From: JBDZVM01 sp040255675
Lineage (GTDB): Bacteria; Actinomycetota; Actinomycetes; Acidothermales; Acidothermaceae
DNA length: 64,000 bases
Assembly: GCA_040255675.1 (NCBI GenBank)
Contig: JBDZVM010000009.1
Location: forward strand, 1 to 64,000
Direction: 5' to 3'
This document shows, piece after piece, positions 41,826 to 50,340 of the stretch (position 1 is its first letter; each line of letters begins with the position of its first letter). A model generated the notes under the pieces. It did not search any database, was not told the origin of the DNA, and saw only the letters and a program-made list of their open reading frames with translations. A program made the position numbers and the translations under genes.

Positions 41826-42047
41826 TCAGTCGATCACCGCGTCGACCAAACCTCGCTCTCTAAGTGACTCCACTAGCGGGTCGGCTGCTACGTCTGCGGT
41901 AAACGGTCGACTCCTTTCCCGTAGGAGCGACTCGTACAGCGTTCGGCACGCTGGTGGCAGAAGGTCATAAGCACTGGATTGCTTCAGCTGCTGGTGGTCG
42001 ATCGCGCTGTCCATAGCGCACTCTCTTAGCGGGTATTCATCGGACAT
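41826..42047 (-). CDS. Small hypothetical protein, possibly a lone HTH-like segment
   Basis: 73 residues from ATG 42047 (MSDEYPLREC); ATG 42077 and a later ATG are alternatives. PPACRTLYESLLRERSRPFT and VESLRERGLVDAVI recall the N-terminal winged-helix start of TrmB/LuxR-type regulators, in which chain length is longer. Base composition is slightly less GC-rich than neighbours. It sits between gpsA and ddl, convergent with gpsA. It could be a real small gene or a truncated regulator. Confidence 0.4.
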   Translation of the reverse strand: MSDEYPLRECAMDSAIDHQQLKQSSAYDLLPPACRTLYESLLRERSRPFTADVAADPLVESLRERGLVDAVID

Positions 42048-42168
42048 CGTCGTCCTACGGAGATGTTGATCAGGCATGCACTGGTCATCGTGGACGAAGG
42101 CAATGCGTCATGCAACCGTGCCGCGCGCCGTCCAACGCACGCGCCGCGAACGGATAGGGTCACTTGCC

Positions 42169-43302
42169 GTGACACATGAGTTCGCCGACCGCAAGCCCAG
42201 GGTTGCCGTCGTCTTCGGTGGCCGCAGCACAGAGCACGCGATCTCGTGCGTTACTGCAGGAAGCGTCTTGCAAGCCATTGATCGCGACCGCTACGACGTC
42301 GTGCCGATCGGCATCACGGTCGAAGGCCGTTGGGTATTGATGCCTGACGACCCCAAGGCGCTGGCGATCGAGGCGGGCCAGCTGCCGGAGGTTTCGTCGT
42401 CCGAGCGATCGAGAGTGGTGCTGGCGACCGACCCGATGCGGCACGACATCGTCCTCCACGACCTTGAGGCCGTGCCCAGCGTGCCGCGAATCTTGGCGGG
42501 CGTCGACGTCGCGCTTCCGCTTCTCCATGGGCCATATGGCGAAGACGGCACGATCCAAGGCTTGTTCGAGATGGCGGGTATTCCGTATGTCGGCTCCGGA
42601 GTGCTCGCGTCGGCCGCGGCGATGGACAAGCACTACATGAAGCTGCTGCTCGTCGGCAGCGGGTTGCCCGACATTGCGCATGTGGTGGTGCGTCCGCGCG
42701 AATGGGAGACCGACCCGGCGGCGGTTCGCGAGTCAGTGGCAAGCCTCGGATTCCCGGTTTTCGTGAAGCCGGCGAGGGGCGGATCGAGCATCGGTATCAC
42801 CAAGGTGCACGGCCTCGACACCCTCGACGAAGCGATCGAGCGCGCGCGCGAAAGCGATCCGAAGGTCATCGTCGAGGCGATGATCGAGGGTCGCGAGGTC
42901 GAGGTGGGCGTGCTCGAAGGAGTTGATGGCGCGCCTCCCGACGTCAGCGTGCCCGCGGAAATTTTCGTGCGCGGTGACCGCGAGTTTTACGACTTCGACG
43001 CGAAGTACCTCGACAACGGCACCGGCATCACGGTTCCCGCCGACCTTCCCGAGAAAATCGCCGGCCAGATCCGTGATTTCGCGGTTCGCGCGTTCGAGGC
43101 CCTTTCGTGCGAAGGGCTTGCCCGGGTCGACTTCTTCATCACGCCGCGCGACCAGGTCTTGGTGAACGAGGTCAACACCATGCCCGGATTCACGCCGACG
43201 TCGGTGTTTCCGCACGTGTGGGCGGCGTCGGGTATCGACTACCCGTCGCTTGTCGAGCGTCTTATCCGGACGGCGCTGCGCCGCCGCCCGGGCCTGCGTT
43301 GA
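42169..43302 (+). CDS. ddl: D-alanine--D-alanine ligase
   Basis: 377 residues from GTG 42169 (MTHEFADRKPRVAVVFGG); the open frame upstream is Arg-rich and not conserved. ATP-grasp features include VVFGGRSTEHAISC, HGPYGEDGTIQGLFEM, FVKPARGGSSIGITKV and EVNTMPGFTPTSVFP. It supplies the D-Ala-D-Ala end of peptidoglycan precursors. Confidence 0.95.
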   Translation: MTHEFADRKPRVAVVFGGRSTEHAISCVTAGSVLQAIDRDRYDVVPIGITVEGRWVLMPDDPKALAIEAGQLPEVSSSERSRVVLATDPMRHDIVLHDLEAVPSVPRILAGVDVALPLLHGPYGEDGTIQGLFEMAGIPYVGSGVLASAAAMDKHYMKLLLVGSGLPDIAHVVVRPREWETDPAAVRESVASLGFPVFVKPARGGSSIGITKVHGLDTLDEAIERARESDPKVIVEAMIEGREVEVGVLEGVDGAPPDVSVPAEIFVRGDREFYDFDAKYLDNGTGITVPADLPEKIAGQIRDFAVRAFEALSCEGLARVDFFITPRDQVLVNEVNTMPGFTPTSVFPHVWAASGIDYPSLVERLIRTALRRRPGLR

Positions 43303-43314
43303 GTTTCTCCTTTT

Positions 43315-43367
43315 CGGTGATCGCGAAGACTTTTCGGCATCTACGGGGGTAATTGTCTTCGTGGTTA
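43315..43367 (+). repeat. Dispersed inverted-repeat element, copy A
   Basis: A 53-base element starting CGGTGATCGCGAAGACTTTT can fold as a hairpin, with several G-T wobbles and two mismatches, around a G-rich loop. It matches the reverse complement of 58812-58864 at 45 of 53 positions. It begins 13 bases after the ddl stop codon. Confidence 0.75.
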
Positions 43368-43439
43368 CGGCGAATCATCGCGTACGGCGGTCAAGGCGAC
43401 CTTGATCCCTCCCGAAAGTCGAGGGGAGGAGGACTCGCC

Positions 43440-44216
43440 ATGTCGAACGGCTCTGATTACTTCGGGGACTACTTCGGCGGCACGCCCGGCACGCCCGGCA
43501 CCAGTGCCGGCGCGCCGGCGGGCAACCCCTACCAGGCCGCCAGCGCCGCCGCGCCACAGACTGACCGCTTTGGCCTTCCGGCGGCCCCGTCTGTCGGCGG
43601 CACGCAGTCCGGATACGCCCCCGGATATCAGCTTGGTGCGTCGATGTGGCAGCCGCCCGCGGCACAACCGCCGTCGCGAAGGAATCGGGCGCCGCTCGTG
43701 GTGGCCTCAATCGTGGTCGTGGCGGCGGCGGTCGCGGCGTCCGTGTTTTTCTTCACGCGCTCGTCGAACTCCGTGCCGATGCCGGCATCGGTGGCCGGCT
43801 TGCCACGCATGACGAACCTGCCGTCGTCGATAAAAACCCAGATGAAGCAGGTGGAGCACCAGCTAGAGAGCCAGCACCTGCGCGACGCGACGGCTCGGGT
43901 CTACGGCGAAAACTCGGCGAATCAGGCGATGGTCGTTGTGGCGGCGCGATCCGACCACAAGGTGGCCGACATGGCTCAGGTGTCGGCGCTGTTCGACAGC
44001 GAAGTCAGCAGGCTCGGCACCGGCACGACGTCGGGTCTGGTCACGTCGCGGTCGACGGATTTCGAGTGCATGTGGCAGCGCACGAACAACCCGCCCATCG
44101 CGTTGTGTTTTTGGTGGGGCGGCAACAGCGTGCTGTACGGCAACGCGATCGGCCTCGACGTCCAGTCAGCGGCCGACGCGCTCGCTGATGTGAAAGCGTT
44201 CGCCGCGCTGAATTGA
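43440..44216 (+). CDS. Membrane-anchored protein of unknown function
   Basis: 258 residues from ATG 43440, with GGAGGAGG upstream; the open frame back to 43353 is not used. A Gly/Pro/Ala/Tyr-rich cytoplasmic region (about 1-78) precedes one membrane segment (PLVVASIVVVAAAVAASVFFF). An extracellular domain of about 150 residues includes DFECMWQRTNNPPIALCFWW with two cysteines that could pair. I do not recognise a family with confidence. It sits between ddl and an Lrp-type domain gene. Confidence 0.75.
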   Translation: MSNGSDYFGDYFGGTPGTPGTSAGAPAGNPYQAASAAAPQTDRFGLPAAPSVGGTQSGYAPGYQLGASMWQPPAAQPPSRRNRAPLVVASIVVVAAAVAASVFFFTRSSNSVPMPASVAGLPRMTNLPSSIKTQMKQVEHQLESQHLRDATARVYGENSANQAMVVVAARSDHKVADMAQVSALFDSEVSRLGTGTTSGLVTSRSTDFECMWQRTNNPPIALCFWWGGNSVLYGNAIGLDVQSAADALADVKAFAALN

Positions 44217-44238
44217 CCGGCCGCCTCGAACTGACGGC

Positions 44239-44472
44239 TTACAGGTGGACGACGGGGCAGGTCAGCGTGCGGGTGATGCCCTCGACTGCCTGCACCTTGG
44301 CCACCACCATGCGGCCCATCTCGTCGATGTTGCGAGCTTCGGCGCGGACGATGACGTCGTAGGGCCCGGTGACATCTTCGGCGAGTGTGACACCTTTCAT
44401 GCCGGAGATTTCACGGGCGACGGCGGCTGCCTTGCCGACCTCGGTTTGAATCAGGATGTAGGCCGAGACCAT
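44239..44472 (-). CDS. Stand-alone Lrp/AsnC effector (RAM) domain protein
   Basis: 77 residues from ATG 44472 (MVSAYILIQTEVGKAA) covering only the AsnC_trans_reg ligand-binding domain, with no DNA-binding helix-turn-helix. GPYDVIVRAEARNIDEMGRM is the family core. Such small proteins in actinobacteria may bind amino acids and pair with full-length regulators. It is divergent from thiL. Confidence 0.88.
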   Translation of the reverse strand: MVSAYILIQTEVGKAAAVAREISGMKGVTLAEDVTGPYDVIVRAEARNIDEMGRMVVAKVQAVEGITRTLTCPVVHL

Positions 44473-44528
44473 GGCACGTCCTTTCCGAGGCGGCACACCG
44501 TGGGTGGCCGATAGATGGATGTCCAACA

Positions 44529-45512
44529 ATGTCGGGTGACACGCTAGCAACTCGGAGGCAAAAGATCAGCATCGGAGAGACCGGAGAATTCGGTCTGATC
44601 GCTCGGGTGACGAAACGGTTGCCCATTCGTGACGCGACCCTCGTCGGGCCGGGCGACGACGCCGCGGTGGTTTCGACGCCCGACGGCCGGGTCGTGGCGA
44701 CCACCGATTTGCTGGTCGACGGGCGACATTTCCGGCGCGACTGGTCGACGGCGTACGACGTAGGCCGCAAGGCGGCGGCGCAAAACCTGGCCGACGTCGC
44801 GGCGATGGGCGCGGTACCGACCGCGCTCTTAGTGGGTTTGGCGGTGCCTCCAAGCGTGCCCGCATTTTGGGCTGAGCGGCTGGCCGACGGGCTTCGCGAC
44901 GAGTGCGATCTCGTCGGGGCGGGTGTCGTCGGGGGTGACGTCGTCCGCAGCGACGTGCTCGTCGTCGCCGTGACGGCCCTCGGCGATTTGCGGGGGCGCG
45001 CACCGGTGTTGCGCTCCGGGGCCCAACCTGGAGACGTCGTCGCCGTCACGGGCCGGCTGGGCTGGTCGGCGGCCGGTCTTGCCGCGCTGCGCAAGGGTTT
45101 TCGCACGCCGCGCGCTGTGGTCGACGCGCATCGCCGCCCGTCGCCGCCGTATGCCGCCGGCCCCGAAGCGGCGATTGCCGGCGCGACCTCGATGATCGAC
45201 ATCAGCGACGGGCTGGTGGCCGACATCGGCCACATCGCGTCGGCGAGCGGCGTGCGCGTCGACATCGCGCGGTCTTCGTTGGATGTCGCGGCGCCGGTCG
45301 CTGAGGTCGCGTCGGCGTTGGGTCTGGATCCGCTCGACTGGGTGCTCGCGGGTGGTGAAGATCACGCTTTGGCGGCCACGTTTCCGGCGTCCGCCTCGTT
45401 GCCCGACGGCTGGCGGGTGATCGGCAAGGTCATTGCGACGGACGGCGATCAGGCGGGCGTGTTGGTCGACGGATTGCCGTACGGCCCTGGCGGCTTCGAC
45501 CATTTCGGGTGA
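44529..45512 (+). CDS. thiL: Thiamine-monophosphate kinase
   Basis: 327 residues; phosphorylates thiamine monophosphate to the diphosphate. GPGDDAAVVSTPDGRVVATT and TDLLVDGRHFRRDW hold the metal-binding Asp clusters, and MIDISDGLVADIGHIA is the downstream signature. ATG 44529 begins MSGDTLATRR. No TPP riboswitch precedes it. Confidence 0.94.
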   Translation: MSGDTLATRRQKISIGETGEFGLIARVTKRLPIRDATLVGPGDDAAVVSTPDGRVVATTDLLVDGRHFRRDWSTAYDVGRKAAAQNLADVAAMGAVPTALLVGLAVPPSVPAFWAERLADGLRDECDLVGAGVVGGDVVRSDVLVVAVTALGDLRGRAPVLRSGAQPGDVVAVTGRLGWSAAGLAALRKGFRTPRAVVDAHRRPSPPYAAGPEAAIAGATSMIDISDGLVADIGHIASASGVRVDIARSSLDVAAPVAEVASALGLDPLDWVLAGGEDHALAATFPASASLPDGWRVIGKVIATDGDQAGVLVDGLPYGPGGFDHFG

Positions 45513-45572
45513 CTCGGAGGTCGAACCCGATACAGGCCCTCGCTCGGGGGTGAGCACGGCAAGATAAGGCGC

Positions 45573-46658
45573 GTGGGAGTGAGGCTCGTCGTCGGCAATG
45601 CGGGAGCGCGCAGTGTCGCCTTCCAGATATCGCCGCTTGCCGAACTCGGCGCGGCTCTGCATGTGCTCTCAGAGCCGGAGCATCATCCGCTTGACGCCGA
45701 GTGGGTGGCTGCCACACGCGCAGCCATGACGCCCACGCTGAGTCGGCGTCTTGACGAGCTTGCGCCGCTTTGGGGTTCATATCGCCTGCGGTTGCTTTTC
45801 CCGTTGACCCTCGCAACCGCGAAGACACTCGACGAAGAGTTGCACGCCATCGAGCAGATGCCAGTTGCTCACTTCGTTGAACTCACCGCCTTTGCCGTTC
45901 GCGGCGGCAACTCTGGAGATAGCCTCCGGGCGGTGCTCATCGACGACAAGGTGCGTCGCCGATTCATAGATCGCGCGCGGCGTCGAGGTCGCGGTGCAGA
46001 GGCGATCGGTGAGAGCTTGCTGGCCGACGCGGAACGGTTTCGGTCGGGTTTAGTTGAGTTTCTGCGAGACACAGGGTCGGTCGTGCTCGACCGGGTGTGG
46101 CCACAAGGCTCTATCACGATGCGGCGCGATCTGGCGGCCCGGCGCGATCTAGCTGGGGCGAAGGGGATCGCTCACGCGCTTCGCTCCCTGTCTTTATCGA
46201 TCACAGGTGACACTGACGGGTCGCTCTACATCGACAAGATTCACCATGGCCTCGTTGACTTGTGTCGCCAGCCGCTCGTCGTCGTCCCCACGTCGTTCGG
46301 ATGGCCGCACTTGCTGGTCAAGCACGAGCGTGGGTGGCCCGCGGTGTTGCAATATCCGGTCAAGACCGAGCAGCAGGCCGATTCGGCCAGCCTCGCTTTG
46401 TTGCGGCTGCGGCTTTCGGTGCTGGCCGACCCCGAGCGGCTCAAGGTTTGTCGCGCGGTCGCGCGCGAGCCACGGACGACGGCGGATCTCGCCGAAGCAT
46501 GGGGTATCAGCGCGTCGCAGGTGTCGCGCCATCTTCGGGCGTTACGAGAGGCCGGCCTGGTTACCAACGCTCGAAACGGCCGCTTTGTGAGCTACCAACT
46601 CGATGCCGAGGCGCTCGCGCGGCTCGGCGCCGACCTCATCGTCGCGCTTCTGCGCTGA
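45573..46658 (+). CDS. DUF5937 protein with C-terminal ArsR-type HTH
   Basis: 361 residues. The first 270 match the DUF5937 layout (VGNAGARSVAFQISPLAELG at the start). The last 85 form an ArsR/SmtB winged helix (LSVLADPERLKVCRAVAREP and AWGISASQVSRHLRALREAG). No metal-binding cysteines are seen in the HTH. It is a transcriptional regulator with an unknown effector. Its 3' end overlaps the convergent CapA-like gene by 23 bases. Confidence 0.8.
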   Translation: MGVRLVVGNAGARSVAFQISPLAELGAALHVLSEPEHHPLDAEWVAATRAAMTPTLSRRLDELAPLWGSYRLRLLFPLTLATAKTLDEELHAIEQMPVAHFVELTAFAVRGGNSGDSLRAVLIDDKVRRRFIDRARRRGRGAEAIGESLLADAERFRSGLVEFLRDTGSVVLDRVWPQGSITMRRDLAARRDLAGAKGIAHALRSLSLSITGDTDGSLYIDKIHHGLVDLCRQPLVVVPTSFGWPHLLVKHERGWPAVLQYPVKTEQQADSASLALLRLRLSVLADPERLKVCRAVAREPRTTADLAEAWGISASQVSRHLRALREAGLVTNARNGRFVSYQLDAEALARLGADLIVALLR

Positions 46659-47736
46659 GGTCAGCCGCGATCGAGTCGATCGACGTCGGCCGGATCGTCG
46701 CTGTTCCGTCGTCCGCACATGCCACGCGCGCACCCATCGGGGCTGACAGTCGTGCGAGCCGTTGCACAATCTCGGTCGCCGTGCGTGGGGCGGCGAAGAT
46801 CGGCGCGCCGTGGGCGGCCGCCGCGGCATCGTGATCGAGATGCTTGCCATGGGTCAACGGGTGCAGCTTCGCCTGAAGAACCGTGCCGTCTGGGGCGATG
46901 TCGAGGTCGACCAGGGCGCTTTCCCAGGCCGCCACGCCGTAGGTCAGCGGCTTTTTCGTATGGAAGATGAAACTGCCGAGGCCATACGCGATGAGGTGAC
47001 CGCGGTAGAACTCGACGCCCTGAAGTACCGGCGTCCCGTGGCCGAATACAACGGCCGCGCCTTCATCGATGCATTGCCTGGCGAGCTTTCGCACCCAGGT
47101 AGGCGTCGCCTCCTGGGGGTCCGCCCAATAATGGTTGTGCAGGTACACCACCACGAGATCGGCGACGCGCGCGGTCTCGTGTACCGCGTCTAGCAAGGCC
47201 GTCAGATCGCGAGGATCAGGTTCGGCGTGCTCATCCACGCGCAGCCGGTTGACACCGGGCCGTGCCGGCACCCCGTCGCGAGCGTCGAGCGCGTGCGAAC
47301 CTGGGGGGTTGGTGGCCGCGACCGCTCCTAGCATCGCGACCCGGACGCCCCCGACGACCCCGGTGCCGGCAGCGGCGGCCGCCGACGCGTCGATCCCGGT
47401 ACCAGCTGTGATCATCGAACGACGCCGCGTAGCCTCGAGCCCGGCCACGATGCCGGCTGGTCCCAGGTCGAAGGCGTGGTTGGACGCCGTCGCCACGGCA
47501 CGAAATCCGAACCACGCCAGGGTGTCGAGCACCGATTCCGGTGCTACGTGGCTGGCGTGGTCGCGAGTCGGCCAGCCGTTCGGCGTGTGTATTGCGACTT
47601 CGAGATTCGTGATGGCAAGGTCTGCTGAGCAGATCAACTCACGCACCGGCTCCGACGACGCCAGTGGCATGTCGTGCAGCGGGCGCTCTATCAACGACTG
47701 ACCGGCTAACACGAGCCGAAACGACGGCGTTGTCAC
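46636..47736 (-). CDS. CapA/PgsA-family protein (poly-gamma-glutamate type metallophosphatase fold)
   Basis: 366 residues. ADLAITNLEVAI, VATASNHAFDLGPAG, LVVVYLHNHYW and YGLGSFIFH match CapA-family signatures. No signal peptide or membrane anchor is visible, unlike capsule PgsA proteins, and the first metal motif appears as VLAGQSLIERPL rather than GDVML. It follows the glutamine-type ABC ATPase gene by six bases and seems the last gene of that operon. The role is unclear: it may process gamma-glutamyl or similar compounds taken up by the transporter. Confidence 0.8.
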   Translation of the reverse strand: MTTPSFRLVLAGQSLIERPLHDMPLASSEPVRELICSADLAITNLEVAIHTPNGWPTRDHASHVAPESVLDTLAWFGFRAVATASNHAFDLGPAGIVAGLEATRRRSMITAGTGIDASAAAAAGTGVVGGVRVAMLGAVAATNPPGSHALDARDGVPARPGVNRLRVDEHAEPDPRDLTALLDAVHETARVADLVVVYLHNHYWADPQEATPTWVRKLARQCIDEGAAVVFGHGTPVLQGVEFYRGHLIAYGLGSFIFHTKKPLTYGVAAWESALVDLDIAPDGTVLQAKLHPLTHGKHLDHDAAAAAHGAPIFAAPRTATEIVQRLARLSAPMGARVACADDGTATIRPTSIDSIAADLSAEARR

Positions 47737-47742
47737 GAGGGA

Positions 47743-48498
47743 TCACAGCACCTGTGACAAGAACGCCCGCAGGCGGTCGCTTCGGGGGGAGTCGAACACC
47801 GATGCCGGCGGTCCTTCCTCGACGATGAGCCCGTCGTCGAGAAAGGCGACGTGGTCGGCAACCTCGCGGGCGAACCCCATTTCGTGGGTGACGACGACCA
47901 TGGTCATGTCTTTCGCGGCCAACTGACGCATGATGTCGAGCACGCCCTTCACGAGTTCGGGGTCGAGCGCGCTCGTCGGCTCGTCGAAGAGCATGACCCT
48001 GGGCTCCATTGCAAGCGAGCGAGCGATCGCCACCCGCTGCTGCTGGCCACCTGACAGCTGGCCAGGACGATGCTTGACGTACGCGGAAAGCCCCACCTCG
48101 GCGAGCCGTGCCAGCGCCACGTCCTCGGCCTGCTCTTTGGAGAGCTTCCTGACCTTTCGTAACGCGAGCGTCAGGTTGCGAAGCACGCTCATGTGCGGGA
48201 AGAGGTTGAACTGCTGGAACACCATCCCGACATGGCTGCGAACCGCGTCGATGTCGACGTCACGGCCGGTGATGTCGAGGCCATCGAGCAGCACCGTGCC
48301 TGACGTCGGTTGCTCGAGTAGGTTCATGCAGCGCAGCAAGGTGGACTTGCCGGAACCGCTCGCGCCAATCAGGCACACCGTCTTGCCGCGGTCGACCTGC
48401 AGGTCGATCCCGCGCAAGACCGTGTGCTCGCCGAACTTCTTCGTCAAACCGGTGACAGCGACGGCTGGCGCCTGTTGTGTGGGCGTTTCGAGGCTCAC
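47743..48498 (-). CDS. Polar amino acid ABC transporter ATP-binding protein (GlnQ family)
   Basis: 251 residues with Walker A GASGSGKST (about 41-49), signature LSGGQQQRVAIARSLAM (about 143-159) and Walker B VMLFDEPTSALDPE. Closest to GlnQ/ArtP/HisP importers. It follows the permease gene by two bases. Confidence 0.93.
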   Translation of the reverse strand: MSLETPTQQAPAVAVTGLTKKFGEHTVLRGIDLQVDRGKTVCLIGASGSGKSTLLRCMNLLEQPTSGTVLLDGLDITGRDVDIDAVRSHVGMVFQQFNLFPHMSVLRNLTLALRKVRKLSKEQAEDVALARLAEVGLSAYVKHRPGQLSGGQQQRVAIARSLAMEPRVMLFDEPTSALDPELVKGVLDIMRQLAAKDMTMVVVTHEMGFAREVADHVAFLDDGLIVEEGPPASVFDSPRSDRLRAFLSQVL

Positions 48499-48500
48499 GC

Positions 48501-49277
48501 TCAGCGGCCCTCCTGTGCGCTTAGCAGTTGCAGCGACGGTGCGCTCGTGTCGCCGCCGGCCAGGCGGACGGCGCCGCCATCGCGCATCCGCCGGTCGAGC
48601 CAGTTCACTGTGTGCGTAAGCGGGATCGTGATTGCGAGATAAACGATGCCGGCGGCCGTCAACGCCGACAGGTTTCCGGTCTCGAAGGTGGTGTCTTTGG
48701 CGATGCTGAACAACTCACGCTGACTGGCCAAGAGACCTAGGAGGTACACCAGGCTGGAGTCTTTGACCATCGCGACGAACTGGTTCGTGAGCGCGGGTAA
48801 CACACGCCGTACGCCTTGCGGCACGATGACTAGCCGCATCGCGCCGAGATACGACAGGCCTAGGCTGCGCGCGGCCTCCATCTGCCCTCGGTCGACGCTT
48901 TGGATGCCAGACCTGAAGATTTCGCTCATGTAGGCACCCGAGACCAATGCGAGCGCCATGACCGCGTATGGGTAGGAGTTGCGCCCGAAGATATGCAGGC
49001 CAGCGATCGGCAGGCCGAGCCCGACCATCATCACGGTGACGATGATGGGCAGGCCCCGGAAGACGTCGACATATGCCCGCGCTGGAGCGCGCAGGTACCA
49101 CCTGCGCGACACCAGCAGCGTGGCGAGGAGCATGCCGATCGTCGTGCCAAAAAGAATCGCGAGCGCCGAGATCTCGAGCGTGTTGAGCAGCCCGTCCTTG
49201 AGCAGTGACGGGAACACGCTGCCGAGATGGCCAGGGTCGAAGAAGGTGTGCAAGAAGTTTCGCAGCCCTGTCGGCAC
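48501..49277 (-). CDS. Polar amino acid ABC transporter permease
   Basis: 258 residues with five membrane segments and the HisM/GlnP features LLKDGLLNTLEISALAIL and the cytoplasmic EAA loop MEAARSLGLSYLGAMRLVIV. A single permease gene suggests a homodimer. Confidence 0.92.
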   Translation of the reverse strand: MPTGLRNFLHTFFDPGHLGSVFPSLLKDGLLNTLEISALAILFGTTIGMLLATLLVSRRWYLRAPARAYVDVFRGLPIIVTVMMVGLGLPIAGLHIFGRNSYPYAVMALALVSGAYMSEIFRSGIQSVDRGQMEAARSLGLSYLGAMRLVIVPQGVRRVLPALTNQFVAMVKDSSLVYLLGLLASQRELFSIAKDTTFETGNLSALTAAGIVYLAITIPLTHTVNWLDRRMRDGGAVRLAGGDTSAPSLQLLSAQEGR

Positions 49278-49312
49278 CCTTCACCTCCGATGAAGCGATG
49301 TAAGCGGAGAGG

Positions 49313-50290
49313 CTAGTTTGCCGTGTTCGCCAGGACGGGGTGCTCGCTGACGAGCTTCGGCGGGAGTGGCTGACCGATGAACCACTGCTTGTAGATCCTT
49401 GCGTAAGTGCCGTCGGCGAACATCGCGTCGAGCTGCGTGTTTACGGCCTGGACGAGCGACGGCGCTTCGAGCGACATCGGGAATCCGTTGGGGGTCGAGG
49501 TTTGGATGCTCGCCACCAGCGTGAGGTCGCTGTACTGCTGCAGATAGTTGATCGTGTCAGGGCCGCCGACGAAGAACGCGTCGACCTGGCCGCCTTCGAG
49601 CGCGGCGATCGCCTGCGGCTGCGCCTCGAAGCGCTTGAGCTGTGCCTTCGGATAGTGCTGCTGCGCATAGGTGTCTTGCGCGCTGCCGCTGACGAGGGCG
49701 ATCACCTTGCCCGCGAAGTCGGTGTCAGGCGAGAGGTTTGCCGACTTCTTCGCGATGATGCCGTAGTAGCCGTAGTAGTAAGGCTCGCTGAAAGCCATTA
49801 CCTTTTGGCGTGCCGGCTTGATGGAAAGGCCGACCGCGGCGATGTCATATTGCTTCGCGGGCACGCCGGCGAGAAGACCGTCGAGTGACGTCGTCGTGTA
49901 GGAAAGCTGCAGGTCGAGCCGCTTGGCAATCTCGTTCATCAAGTCGATCGAGAAGCCAACTTCCTTGCCGTTCTTGATGAAGTCGAACGGGAACTGGTCG
50001 CTTTGCACCGCGACGGCGAGCTTGCCGGGGGAGATCGTCTCCAGTTTCGCCGTGGTGGCCGACGACGAGCCACCCGGGGCCGCGCTCGATGCCGAGCTGG
50101 TGTTCGGGGTGCTCGCCGAGTTGTCGGCGGCCGAAGACCCGCTACTCGGGCTCGCACTCGAGCATGCCGCGGTCGCCAGTAGCGCGCACACAACGGCAAC
50201 GCCTCCGAGGGTGTGATGTCGGCGGAGCGGACGAAGTGACACGTTTGCCGCGGTGCGCCGGTGTCTTAGAAGCTTTCTCATCGTGTTCAT
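49313..50290 (-). CDS. Amino acid ABC transporter substrate-binding lipoprotein
   Basis: 325 residues (322 from the second ATG). The signal peptide ends CALLATAAC with the lipidated cysteine near residue 43, after a long Arg/His-rich N-region, and a Ser-rich linker follows. The SBP_bac_3 domain has KLAVAVQSDQFPFDFIKNGK and GFSIDLMNEIAKRLDLQ. It would bind a polar amino acid or a small amide. Confidence 0.9.
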   Translation of the reverse strand: MNTMRKLLRHRRTAANVSLRPLRRHHTLGGVAVVCALLATAACSSASPSSGSSAADNSASTPNTSSASSAAPGGSSSATTAKLETISPGKLAVAVQSDQFPFDFIKNGKEVGFSIDLMNEIAKRLDLQLSYTTTSLDGLLAGVPAKQYDIAAVGLSIKPARQKVMAFSEPYYYGYYGIIAKKSANLSPDTDFAGKVIALVSGSAQDTYAQQHYPKAQLKRFEAQPQAIAALEGGQVDAFFVGGPDTINYLQQYSDLTLVASIQTSTPNGFPMSLEAPSLVQAVNTQLDAMFADGTYARIYKQWFIGQPLPPKLVSEHPVLANTAN

Positions 50291-50340
50291 TCCTTGTCTG
50301 GTGGACGAATCGGTACTTGGCTGTGTGGTGCCGTGGTCGG

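Noticed and set aside
44473..44528. TPP riboswitch ahead of thiL or thiD
   Set aside because: The gaps are too short, and neither contains the CTGAGA-type core of a TPP element.
44411..45265. Minus-strand Ser/Thr/Pro-rich frame opposite thiL
   Set aside because: Antisense shadow; overlaps the real Lrp-type gene start and thiL.
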